From positions 64,207-128,206 of the forward strand of contig JAKUCV010000901.1 of assembly GCA_028386065.3 (NCBI GenBank): DNA of 64,000 nt, given 5' to 3'. The position numbers were made by a program, and so were the translations under genes. The stretch is from Turnera subulata (Eukaryota > Streptophyta > Magnoliopsida > Malpighiales > Passifloraceae). The notes beneath the pieces are model-generated. The model worked only from the letters and a program-made list of their open reading frames with translations. It was not told the DNA's origin and did not search any database. Within the stretch, counting starts at the first letter, position 1. Each line of letters starts with the position of its first letter. This document shows positions 12,984-23,731 of the stretch, piece by piece.

Positions 12984-14854
12984 TGTAGTAACCCGCGTAC
13001 CGGGGCTTGCACAATTTACTTGAAGAAAAGGGAAGTACGAGAATTGGTTAGTAAGACTGAGGGTTGGTTGTTGGTGCTACTTATATGCAATGGGTGCGCA
13101 ATTGGCGCGCTGCTGTGCCAATTGGTGCAGTGGCGCCTATGTGGGCGCAGCCAATTGGGGGTTGCCAGGTATCAATGCAATTCACCAAGGGTAGGTGCTG
13201 GTGAATGGTGAGAATTAGTGATGGCTGGTTAAAAGGATAAAAGCAGGTGGTGGCAAGGGGAGCATGAGGTGCTGCCACCAGAGTTGCTGAGCATGCAAGT
13301 GGCTGCTTAGTCACCTGCTTGCTCATGCAGCAAAAGTGAAGCAAGCACCTCACCCTCACAGCTGCCATTTTCGTGCTAATCAGGAGGAATTGGAGGGTGA
13401 CTGAGAGCTCTGAGGGTTAAGAGGAACAAGAGAAGGAAAGGTGAGCCAAAGGCAAACCTTTGGGGGTTGGTGCAAAATTGGCCTACTATAGCCATAATTA
13501 GCACGCCCAGTACAAGTGATTGGCACCAGAGGTGCCCAATCGACCTTGCAGGTGCACAATTGGTTTAGAGGGAGACAAATTGACACAAGTAAGGGTTACT
13601 GTGGTTTGGGGGACAATTGGTGTGCTAATATGCGCACTGATGCACCAGGAGTGCCAAATTGGCTCAGGCTAGCCAATTGGTGCGTCCAGTGCACAAGTTG
13701 TGTACTTTTATATATTTACTGACTGCCTATGCTTGTTATGCTTAAGGCTGATGATTTATATTTGTATGGCAGGAGATAACAAGGAGATCCAAAGGGAAGA
13801 AAGGCCTAAAGAGGCATAACTTCTAAGTAAGTTAGGGGAATGTGTTTGATGTGTTGGTTATGTGTGCTGTGTTAGGGCAGAAGGCCCATAGCTACCTTGT
13901 TGTGCACCTGTGGTGCTTGGTTGTGCATTAAGGTGTGCCAAAGGAATTGTGTAGGCTTGATCTGTTGCCCACGAATTGGGGCTATGCATTGCATTTTCAC
14001 ACATATGCATCATGGAAATCATTGGCCAATTGATAGTGTGGGTTGTGCAAGCGGGGCTTGTACGTACCATTGAAAGATTGGGCACTGGTTTCACCCTTGT
14101 GCGCCAATTAACAGGTTGTGGAGCCTTGCGGAGGGTATTGCCGCATGGTTCAAAAGCAGGTATGGACAATGGCTACTAGGGGCTGTGTGGTTGGGTAGTG
14201 AGTCATGTGCACTTCCCATGACCAGGAATGCCTCGTATTGGGGGCTGTTGGCTAAAAATCGGTATAAACACTACTGCTTAATTGCATAGTCGCCATAGGG
14301 CATTGTTCCTCAACGAATGGAGTATTAGTATCAAAGGGAGCCTATGGAATTTACTTGATGATGCTCATGTCCAGCATAGCATGCATTTCTAGCATTTCAT
14401 GCATGTTTTCCTATCTTACTGAGTTGTGAACTCACCCCCTTTCCTTAACCTTATTTTCAGGTCAGGGTGAGGGAGTTAAACCAGTGTGGGAGAATCCGGA
14501 CAAGAGGGTTCCGTAGAGATGGGTATCCAGCAAACCTTGGCTAGGTTCTATCATTGTATATATTTAGGCCAAACTGATGTAGGCTTATGATCTAGAGCCC
14601 TTGCTGCACGGTTTTGTAACAAGTGATGGTTGTGTTTATGTGTTGTTTGGAAACCATAGCGAGTATCTTTGTATGATAATGTTGTGAATATAACTCGTGT
14701 ATTTGTAAAGGCACTGTGGTTGGTATTACCTGAGTAAATTTTTAGGCTGTGGCCTTAAACTTCTATCGGGTTATTTGCTTAGGCCTGAGGGTGCCCAATT
14801 GGCGCTTTTAGTCGCTCTAGGCACCTGGCCAGTTGCGCTAGTAGGGGCGTGACA
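12984..14854 (+). repeat. GyC 5' LTR
   Basis: 1871 bp, starting TGTAGTAACC and ending GGGGCGTGACA. It carries about a dozen AATTGG or CCAATTGG motifs, many embedded in GCCAATTGGTGC-like context (for example 13100, 13120, 13153, 13476, 13558, 13615, 13655, 13674, 14797). No promoter could be fixed with confidence. Confidence 0.95.
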
Positions 14855-14856
14855 GC

Positions 14857-14869
14857 TTGGTAGCGGAGC
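14857..14869 (+). other. GyC primer-binding site
   Basis: TTGGTAGCGGAGC, two bases after the 5' LTR. It is identical to the sites at 22772, 32944 and (minus strand) 48472-48484. Confidence 0.8.
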
Positions 14870-14979
14870 ATGGTTATAAAATCGTGCAAAGGGCATAGGG
14901 TTAAACATATTGTTGAGCTGATACCCATCAACTTAAAACTCGAGGGATTGGTGAGTGCTAATTCCTTTGTGTTGTTTGC

Positions 14980-17577
14980 TTGCTTGCTGTGTGCGCAGGT
15001 AAACTAGGGAAGAGGCAAACTGGGAAGGATGTTGTTGGACAGGACGTTGCTCATGATGAGCAATCTGTCCGTGTGGCTCGGCAAAAGGTGGACAAGGGAA
15101 AGGCTCGTGTCGTCCCGGAGGAAGAGGTCGTGGCTGAGAGTGAGTTCACTGACCCAGTCCAAGGGGGTGACACAACGGTAGAAGTCCTGAAAGCCGGTTT
15201 GCAGGGTGTAAATCGGGCTGTTGAGACCATTTCCGGTTGGATAGCTGAGAAGGAAAGGCACAATGAGGTTGTTCAGAGAGCCCAGGGTTTGGAGGTACCA
15301 TTGGCTACCTTTGTGAAGTTGGATCCACCTACATTTGCTGCTGGGGAGAATGAGGATCCACAACGGTTTCTTGACTCGATTTGGAAACGTTGTGAAGCTT
15401 TGGGTTGGACTGACCATAGGGCAGTGAGCTTGGCTGCTTTCCGTTTGGAAGGGGATGAGGCACATAACTGGTACGAGTCCAAGAAAAAGGAAAGGGCTGC
15501 TGGAATGCCACCATTGAGCTGGGATGAGTTCTGTACTATGTTTCTTGATAGGTTCCTACCGCAGAGTGTGAGGGAGGAACGAGCTTATGAGTTTAAGTAC
15601 TTGAAGCAGGGGGATATGTCAGTTGGAGAGTATGACTCCATGTTTGTAAAACTGTCCAAATATGCTCCTCATTTGGTGTTTGATGAGCAAAGGAAGATCA
15701 GACGTTTTATCCATGGCCTGCGGGATTATTTGTATAATTCCCTGGCTGCACATGAGTTCCAATCCTATGCTACTGCCGTTGACAAGGCTAGGGTGATTGA
15801 AACTCGTGCTAAGGAAAACAAAGCTGAAGCTGATAGCAAACAGCGGGCCAAGCAAGGGGGCAACCAAAGACAGCAGCGCACTTTTGGTGGCGCAGGTCAG
15901 ACCCGAGGCAGGGGGCAGATGGGATATTGGGGCAATCTTCCGAGAGCCCAAAGAAAAGATAGTGCAGGATGGGGCACATCTAGTGTAGGTGCTGGTTCAG
16001 CACCAAGGCCGAAGTTTGGGAGAGGTAATAGCTCCCAAGTGATGCAGGCAGTACCACCTGGGGTGTGCTATACGTGTTTCCAGCCCGGGCACTATGCCCG
16101 TGAGTGCCCATTGAGCCCGCAGCCTTCTGTTGGCAGTGTGGTCTCTCCACCACCGAGGCAATATCGGGCAGATAGTCAGACAGTGTCTCGTGGCAGGGGC
16201 AACATGGGGCGAGGTGCAGGTGGCAGAGGATCGGGTTCAGTACAGTCGAGCCAGGGGCAGGCCCGTGTCTTCTACTTGACCCAGGAGGATGCTAAGGCCT
16301 CAAATACCGTAGTAACAGGTATATTGAAAGTTTGTTCTTGCCTGGCTCTTTCTTTAATTGATACTGGTTGTACGCATTCATTTGTTAATGTGCATTTTGC
16401 CAAGTACTTCCCTAAAGTCCCCACGAAGTTAGACAATTCGATGGTTGTGTATACCCCATTAGATGAGAAGGTGTTGGTGGAGAATGTGTATCGAGACTGT
16501 GATGTTTGTATTGCTGGACACAATTTGCCGGCAGACTTGATGTTGCTACCTATGGCTGAATTTGATGTTATTTTGGGGATGGATTGGTTAACCAAGTATG
16601 GTGCTCGGGTTGATTGTGCAAACAAGCGGGTTAAATTCAAACCGCTTGGTAAGACAGAGTTTGTCTTTCGGGGGAAATTTGTGAAGTCTTTACCTGAAAT
16701 TATCTCTGCTGCGAAGGTGGCCCGAGCAGTACAGTCGGCAGATTGTTTGTACTTGGCTTCGGTGCATGTAGTGGGCGAGCCGAGTAAAACGGTGGAGCAA
16801 GTTCCTGTCATTAAGGAATTTCCTGCTGTGTTTCCGGAAGACTTAGTTGGGTTGCCACCTGATCGAGAAATAGAGTTTAGCATTGAACTGATACCGGGAG
16901 CAGAACCTGTGTCTATAACACCGTATCAAATGGCACCGGCTGAGTTACGGGAGTTGAACAAACAGTTGCAAGACTTGCTGGATAAGGGGTTCATTAGACC
17001 CAGTGTATCTCCATGGGGTGCACCTGTTCTATTTGTTAAGAAAAAGGATGGCTCGATGAGGCTTTGCATTGATTATCGGCAGTTGAATAGGTTGACTGTG
17101 CGGAACAAGTATCCTTTGCCCCGCATAGATGATTTGTTTGATCAGTTGCAGGGAGCTAAGTATTTCTCAAAAATAGACTTAAGGTCTGGTTACCATCAAT
17201 TGAAGATTAAGGCGGAGGATGTGCCTAAGACAACATTCAGATCCCGATATGGTCACTATGAGTTCCTGGTCATGCCGTTTGGGTTAACCAATGCCCCGGC
17301 TGCTTTTATGGATTTGATGAACCGTGTCTTCAAACAGTTCTTGGACAAGTTTGTGATTGTGTTCATTGATGACATACTGGTGTATTCCAAAAGCAAGGAA
17401 GAACATGAGATGCACTTACGAATGGTGTTACAGACCTTGCAGAAGGAGAAATTATATGCCAAGTTTTCCAAGTGCGAATTCTGGCTGGAGAGTGTGTCCT
17501 TTTTAGGGCATGAGGCTGACTACCGCACCAATTCTTGCATTGCCTACGGAAAATGGAACATTCACAGTATATTGTGA
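14980..17577 (+). pseudogene. GyC gag, protease and reverse transcriptase (frame lost at 3' end)
   Basis: Open for 865 codons. Roughly residues 100-285 are a retrotransposon gag domain ([40 protein letters not shown]). A CCHC knuckle [14 protein letters not shown] follows near residue 370, with the protease motif [12 protein letters not shown] near 465. The RT core runs from about 650 ([20 protein letters not shown]) through [15 protein letters not shown] to the catalytic FIDDILVYS near 792. After SVSFLGH the sequence jumps out of frame into an unrelated tail. The missing piece is the end of RT and the connection to RNase H, about 80-90 residues. The rest of pol continues in another frame from about 17510. 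The start at 14980 is simply the first ATG of the open frame. Confidence 0.93.
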
Positions 17578-19384
17578 TGCTTCAAGAGTTGGTTTGGGAT
17601 GTGTGTTGATGCAGGACGGAAAGGTGATTGCATATGCATCTCGAAAACTTAAGAAGAATGAAGAGAATTATCCAGTGCATGACCTTGAGATGGCAGCAGT
17701 GATCTTTGCATTAAAGATTTGGCGCCATTACCTTTATGGAGAGTTATGTGAAATCTACACAGATCATAAAAGTTTGAAATATATTTTTGAGCAGCGAGAC
17801 CTGAACCTCAGACAACGCAGGTGGGTTGAGTTGCTTAAGGATTATGATTGTGTGATCAAGTACCACCCAGGAAAAGCCAATGTAGTCGCTGATGCGTTGA
17901 GTCGAAAGTCAATGGGTAGCCTTGCACACTTGAGTGTGGCTAGAAGATCTGTCGTGAGGGAATGGCACAAATTGCTTGATGAAGGATTACAATTTGAAGT
18001 TGCTGAAACGGGTGCACTTTTGGCACATTACCAGGTGCGACCCACTTTAATTGGTGAAATTGCAAGAGCACAGGAGGGGGATGATGAAACAAAAGCTAGG
18101 AAGGAAAAAGCCAGGAAAGGGGAAATGGAGAGGTTTGTGGTGTCTGACAATGGTATTTTAAAATTTGATGCCCGAGTGTATGTTCCTGGAGTTGGTAATC
18201 TCCACAACAAGCTTATGGGTGAGGCGCACCAGACTTACTACACTGTGCACCCAGGTTCCACTAAAATGTACCGTGATCTTAAACAACATTATTGGTGGAA
18301 CAATATGAAGAGGAACATTGCTCAGTATGTTGGTAGATGTTTAACTTGTCAACAGGTTAAAGGAGAGCACCAAAAGACACCTGGTTTGCTGCAGCCTATA
18401 CCCATTCCGGAATGGAAGTGGGAGAGGGCGACTATGGATTTTGTTAGTGGTTTGCCAAGGACAAAAGGTGGGTTTGACTCTATTTGGGTTGTTGTAGACA
18501 GACTAACTAAGTCTGCTCACTTCTTGCCTGTGAAAACAACCTTCAATTTTACCAAGTTGGCCCAAATGTATATTGATGAGATTGTAAGGTTACATGGAGT
18601 GCCTGTATCCATTGTATCAGATCGAGGTCCCCAATTTACCTCACGGTTTTGGCAGAGTTTTCAGGAAGCGATGGGTACAAAACTTGACTTGAGTACAACA
18701 TTCCACCCGCAAACTGACGGCCAAAGTGAACGGGTGATTCAAATTTTGGAGGACATGTTGAGGGCTAGTGTGCAGGACTATGGAGGCAGTTGGGATAAAT
18801 ATTTGTCACTTGCAGAATTTGCCTACAGTAATAGCCATCAGTCCAGTATCGGCATGGCACCATATGAGGCATTATACGGCCGAAGATGTCGTACTCCTGT
18901 TTGCTGGAATGACGTGGGAGAAAGGAAACTATTAGGTCCGGAAATTGTGGAATTGACTACAGAAAAAGTGAAGGTTGCACGGGACAACCTAACCACAGCT
19001 CAAAGTAGACAAAAATCCTATGCGGATAACCGGAGAAGGGATTTGGAATTTGCTGTCGGGGATATGGTTTTCTTGAAAGTATCTCCAACTAAGGGTGTGA
19101 TGCGATTTGGTAAGAAGGGGAAGCTGAACCCCCGGTTTTTGGGACCCTTTGAGGTGTTGGAGAGGATCGGTCCAGTAGCATATCAGTTAGCCTTGCCACC
19201 AAATATGTCACAAATCCACCCAGTATTTCATGTGTCAATGTTGCGCAAATATGTACCTGATCCCTCACATATCTTGGCACCACAAGAAGTACAATTGGGG
19301 GAAGAGTTAACCTACAAAGCTCAGCCCGTGGAAATTGTTGACACCCAAGTACGCAAAATGCGGAATAAAGGTGACTTCAGTTAA
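17510..19384 (+). pseudogene. GyC RNase H and integrase
   Basis: Open for 624 codons but entered only through the deletion scar. RNase H begins with [16 protein letters not shown] and includes [20 protein letters not shown] and ADALSRKS. The integrase zinc motif ([17 protein letters not shown] ... [11 protein letters not shown]) is followed by the DDE core: [35 protein letters not shown]. The C-terminal region has [20 protein letters not shown] and [18 protein letters not shown]. It stops at 19384, but another frame from about 19365 continues VVWEDPSGREVTWE up to the polypurine tract. A single-base change near 19360 has therefore cut off about 43 C-terminal residues, a chromodomain-like region. 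Confidence 0.93.
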
Positions 19385-19498
19385 GGTTGTATGGGAGGAT
19401 CCCTCCGGACGGGAGGTTACTTGGGAGTCTGAAAGAGAGATGCGGGACAAGCATCCACACTTGTTTCAACAAGGTAAATTCGCAGACGAATTTCTTGT

Positions 19499-19511
19499 AA
19501 GGGGGAGATGA
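19499..19511 (+). other. GyC polypurine tract
   Basis: AAGGGGGAGATGA directly before the 3' LTR, the expected plus-strand primer for reverse transcription. Confidence 0.85.
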
Positions 19512-21360
19512 TGTAGTAACCCGCGTACCGGGGCTTGCACAATTTACTTGATGAAAAGGGAAGTAGGAGAATTGGTTAGTAAGACTGAGGGTTGGTTGTT
19601 GGTGCTACTTATATGCAATGGGTGCGCAATTGGCGCGCTGCTGTGCCAATTGGTGCGCCAATTGGTGCAGTGGTGCCTATGTGGGCGCAGCCAATTGGGG
19701 GTTGCCAGATATCAATGCAATTCACCAAGGGTAGGTGCTGGTGAATGGTGAGAATTAGTGATGGCTGGTTAAAAGGATAAAAGCAGGTGGTGGCAAGGGG
19801 AGCATGAGGTGCTGCCACCAGAGCTGCTGAGCATGCAAGTGGCTGCTTAGTCACCTGCTTGCTCATGCAGCAAAAGTGAAGCAAGCACCTCACCCTCACA
19901 GCTGCCATTTTCGTGCTAATCAGGAGGAATTGGAGGGTGACTGAGAGCTCTGAGGGTTAAGAGGAACAAGAGAAGGAAAGGTGAGCCAAAGGCAAACCTT
20001 TGGGGGTTGGTGCAAAATTGGCCTACTATGGCCATAATTAGCACGCCCAGTACAAGTGATTGGCACCAGAGGTGCCCAATCGACCTTGCAGGTGCACAAT
20101 TGGTTTAGAGGGAGACCAATTGACACAAGTAAGGGTAACTGTGGTTTGGGGGACAATTGGTGTGCTAATATGCGCACTGATGCACCAGGAGTGCCAAATT
20201 GGCTCAGGGCTAGCCAATTGGTGCGACCAGTGCACAAGTTGTTATGCTTAAGGCTGATGATTTATATTTGTATGGCAGGAGATAACAAGGAGATCCAAAG
20301 GGAAGAAAGGCCTAAAGAGGCATAACTTCTAAGTAATTTAGGGGAATGTGTTTGATGTGTTGGTTATGTGTGCTGTGTTAGGGCAGAAGGCCCATAGCTA
20401 CCTTGTTGTGCACCAGTGGTGCTTGGTTGTGCGTTAAGGTGTGCCAAAGGAATTGTGTAGGCTTGATCTGTTGCCCACGAATTGGGGCTATGCATTGCAT
20501 TTGCACACATATGCATCATGGAAATCATTGGCCAATTGATAGTGTGGGTTGTGCAAGCGGGGCTTGTACGTACCATTGAAAGATTGGGCACTGGTTTCAC
20601 CCTTGTGCGCCAATTAACAGGTTGTGGAGCCTTGTGGAGGGTATTGTCGCATGGTTCAAAAGCAGGTATGGACAATGGCTACTAGGGGCTGTGTGGTTGG
20701 GCAGTGAGTCATGTGCACTTCCCATGACCAGGAATGCCTCGTATTGGGGGTTGTTGGCTAAAAATCGGTATAAACACTACTGCTCAATTGCATAGTCGCC
20801 ATAGGGCATTGTTCCTCAACGGATGGAGTATTGGTATCAAAGGGAGCCTATGGAATTTACTTGATGATGCTCATGTCCAGCATAGCATGCATTTCTAGCA
20901 TTTCATGCATGTTTTCCTATCTTACTGAGTTGTGAACTCACCCCCTTTCCTTAACCTTATTTTCAGGTCAAGGTGAGGGAGTTAAACCAGTGTGGGAGAA
21001 TCCGAACAAGAGGGTTCCATAGAGATGGGTATCCAACAAACCTTGGTTAGGTTCTATCATTGTATATATTTAGGCCAAACTGATGTAGGCTTATGATCTA
21101 GAGCCCTTGCTGCACGGTTTTGTAACAAGTGATGGTTGTGTTTATGTGTTGTTTGGAAACCATAACGAGTATCTTTGTATGATAATGTTGTGAATATAAC
21201 TCGTGTATTTGTAAAGGCACTGTGGTTGGTATTACCTGAGTAAATTTTTAGGCTGTGGCCTTAAACTTCTATCGGGTTATTTGCTTAGGCCTGAGGGTGC
21301 CCAATTGGCGCTTTTAGTCGCTCTAGGCACCTGGCCGGTTGCGCTAGTAGGGGCGTGACA
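19512..21360 (+). repeat. GyC 3' LTR
   Basis: 1849 bp and nearly identical to the 5' LTR. It lacks the segment that separates GCACAAGTTGT from TATGCTTAAGG in the 5' copy, consistent with deletion between short TTGT repeats. It has one extra CCAATTGGTGCG unit near 19650. It ends GGGGCGTGACA. Confidence 0.95.
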
Positions 21361-21365
21361 TGACC

Positions 21366-21674
21366 CGCCCTAGCCAGAACAACGTCGTTTAGCTTGGGCG
21401 CGGTCAACCCGCCCTTCCTGGTCAACCTTTCTTTTTTTTTTACTCTCCCTTAGCTAAAACGACGTAGATTTAATTAAAACTACGATAAACCCCGTTTCAT
21501 CCCAAAACAGGTTCTCAAATCCGACGAAACTCGAACGCGCTATAATACCCACTTAAAATTTATATTTCCAAGGAAATAATTAATTTTCACAACCAAAACA
21601 CATCGAGGGCAAAATTGGAATAAAAATTTCAAAAAAATTCTATAAATTGAGTTATGAAAATCCGAGGCGTTACA
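21366..21674 (-). repeat. GyA 5' LTR, second piece
   Basis: This completes the GyA LTR after the GyC insertion and ends GGCGTTACA at 21674. It is followed by aatat, the GyA target duplication. Read on the minus strand this is the LTR start, TGTAACGCC. Confidence 0.88.
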
Positions 21675-21679
21675 AATAT

Positions 21680-22769
21680 AGTATATTTTGAGCCATTGGC
21701 TCCGTTTAAGGAAAAACGCTGTTATGGTATACACTTGTATACAACCATAAGAAACACTTATACAAACTTCATAATTGATAACATAACATACCTGGATAAC
21801 AAATATTCTACTGTGGGGTTGTTGACCGGTAGCACCGAGTGGGAGAGTGGGTACCCCTCGGGAGTTGTGATGGATAAAAATAGAGAGTTTTAGAGACGGT
21901 GCCTTGGGGATTAGATGGATGCGCCCCTTGGTTAGTTTGGTACTGAGAGCATCCCTTAAAGAGGCGCCACCATGGGGAAGGTGGGTGTACCCCTTGGTTA
22001 TTTTATATCTGGTCTTGGTATGTACTGAGTGCACCCCTCAGAGAGCCATCGGCCACTTGAGGTATTTCGATGGTTAGTTTTGTTTCGGACCTTACCCGTT
22101 CCGAAGAGATAGTATTTTTCGGTTGAGCCCTGGACTGATCAGTTGCTGCCATGCCCGTCGCACACAGTAAAGGGCCCTAATAAAATATTGAACCCTAATA
22201 AAATACCAAGCATAACTATAATAAGTTGTTTAAATCTGATGTTGACTTTGTACTGTGCACTGTGACTTATTTGTGCTCTGTGGTTGTTATTGACAGATAT
22301 CGATGTACTCATGTTTGGTTTGTATTAGTATATTCTGGTTTATTTGTTTATGGTGAGACAGTGTTTGGTCTCACCCCTCATTTTTACACAGGTTGACTGA
22401 TGGTGGGTCAGGGACATATTCAGGTAACTGTGCCTACTTTCCTTCGTGGACGGATCCATAGGTTGACACTCCATATGTGTGCATTTGTCATTGGACTCGT
22501 TATTGATTTCCGCTGCATAACTTATTGGGATGCTATTTTGTTTTATTTGGATTAAACATTTGTTATTCCGGTTGGTTTGCCGGTGTTTACTTGGCTTAAT
22601 AAGCCTGATTTATTGTTGAGTCTTTTAGCACCCCGATATTTAATTTATTGTTATGAGGTTTTGATGGAATGTTTTCCACGGATGTTGGCATCCCTGGACT
22701 CAAGGGCATTTTGGTCTCTTTATTATTATTTAAGTTTTGTATATTGGTTCTTGGGATGCGGTTGTTTTA
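21680..22769 (+). repeat. GyB 5' LTR, second piece
   Basis: Aligns with 28730-29580 plus 32501-32731. The LTR end reads GTTTTA here and GTTTCA in the 3' copy, so this one has lost its terminal CA. It includes a region matching the GyA-type LTR family in inverse orientation (CGCACACAGTAAAGGGCCC), showing that GyA and GyB LTRs are related. Confidence 0.85.
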
Positions 22770-22771
22770 GC

Positions 22772-22784
22772 TTGGTAGCGGAGC
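22772..22784 (+). other. GyB primer-binding site
   Basis: TTGGTAGCGGAGC, two bases after the LTR end. Confidence 0.75.
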
Positions 22785-23731
22785 ATGCTTTAGGTACTTG
22801 GTTTTTAACTAGTGTCTTGTTGTGATTTGTTTGTGCGTTAGCCTATTATTTTGTGTCGTTTTAAAACGGTTTTGTGACAAGTTTGCATTCATATAGGTGT
22901 CAATATAGATCCGATAGGCCAGTACTTATATGCTAAGGGTCGGAATGACCCGGAAACAATAGTTTCAACCATTGTTGTCGATGTGGGTTTAAGTGGTGTG
23001 ACCACTGTTTCCTAGAATATACGTAGATATTTAAGCTTCGGCTTGTAATTCTCTTCGGTGTATCATGGGATTATACCTTCTAAGGTCTCGAGAGGCTAAC
23101 TCGTGTCGCGAGTGGATTGACCGGCATGGTCAATGAATCACTGTGTTGTTGACATTGATGCTGTTACTTTATGTTCTTGGAACAGTTCGAGATGGTCTTT
23201 ATGCACCATGTGAAGGTGGTTTCCTCAGTGGGATGGGTACATTGCTCTTTGTGCCTTATCGTTCATGTGGTGTGCTATTGCAATGGTGTCATTCCAAGTT
23301 GGACCGTTAAAATATGGTGTTAACGGGTCTTAATACCCGGTTTGGGTAGCGTTGATGGTAAGCTACGTGGCTGTGCCTCATCTAGTTTTGGAATCAGATA
23401 AATGATGTTTATAAGGCTGTTATGCCGGTGTGGTTGTCGACACCAACGGGATGTTTTTATGACTCTTGAGTTTCTAGTGATGTTATAGCTGTTGATTTGG
23501 TTTGTGGAGATGCCTTGATTGAGTTGTTGATCATTTTACGTATGATCTTATTGTGATGGACTCGGGTGAGTTCGATATATACTAGCATGGATTGGTTGTC
23601 ATGACACAGACATTGGAGGATTGTCGGGTATGAATGTAACCTTGTCGTCTCTATTACAGTGAAGTTTGGTGTTCGTTGGAGAGTGAAGAGCTCTTTAAGC
23701 TTGTCGTATCTCGATTATCCAAGCTTTCAGG
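22785..23731 (+). pseudogene. GyB leader, gag remnant and protease remnant
   Basis: The leader GCATTCATATAGGTGTC near 22888 matches the leader in front of the GyA gag start, but the ATG-equivalent is mutated and no gag domain follows. Near 23545-23600 a short protease-like stretch survives: the reading is close to VMDSGEFD followed by MDWLS, with stops. Most of gag is deleted or decayed beyond recognition. Confidence 0.6.

Larger units (their letters stand above)
12984..21360 (+). mobile_element. GyC: near-complete Ty3/gypsy element
   Basis: 8377 bp with both LTRs (12984-14854 and 19512-21360), a primer site, a gag-pol body, a polypurine tract, and the perfect target duplication tgacc (12979-12983 and 21361-21365). 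The LTRs are nearly identical by eye. They differ by scattered substitutions, a roughly 34-bp segment missing from the 3' LTR near 20240, and a 12-bp duplication near 19650 in the 3' LTR. It is therefore the youngest gypsy insertion in the window. The body is nevertheless defective: a deletion between RT and RNase H, and a one-base frame change near the end of pol. Confidence 0.95.
3219..21674 (-). mobile_element. GyA: Ty3/gypsy element, minus strand, with nested insertions
   Basis: The element runs from TGAAACG at 3219 to GTTACA at 21674 and is flanked by the perfect 5-bp duplication aatat (3214-3218 and 21675-21679). Its host is the 5' LTR of GyB; joining the flanks restores sequence seen at about 28725-28760. 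On the minus strand the order is 5' LTR (21674-21366 plus 12983-10239), primer site, gag, protease, reverse transcriptase, RNase H, integrase, and a truncated 3' LTR. GyC sits in the 5' LTR and a solo copia LTR in gag. Gag has stops and a deletion. Pol has stops and a small RNase H deletion. The element is non-autonomous now. Confidence 0.9.

Noticed and set aside
12245..13012. Overlapping frames of 80-130 codons.
   Set aside because: They lie inside the GyA LTR and cross into GyC; no protein family is recognised.
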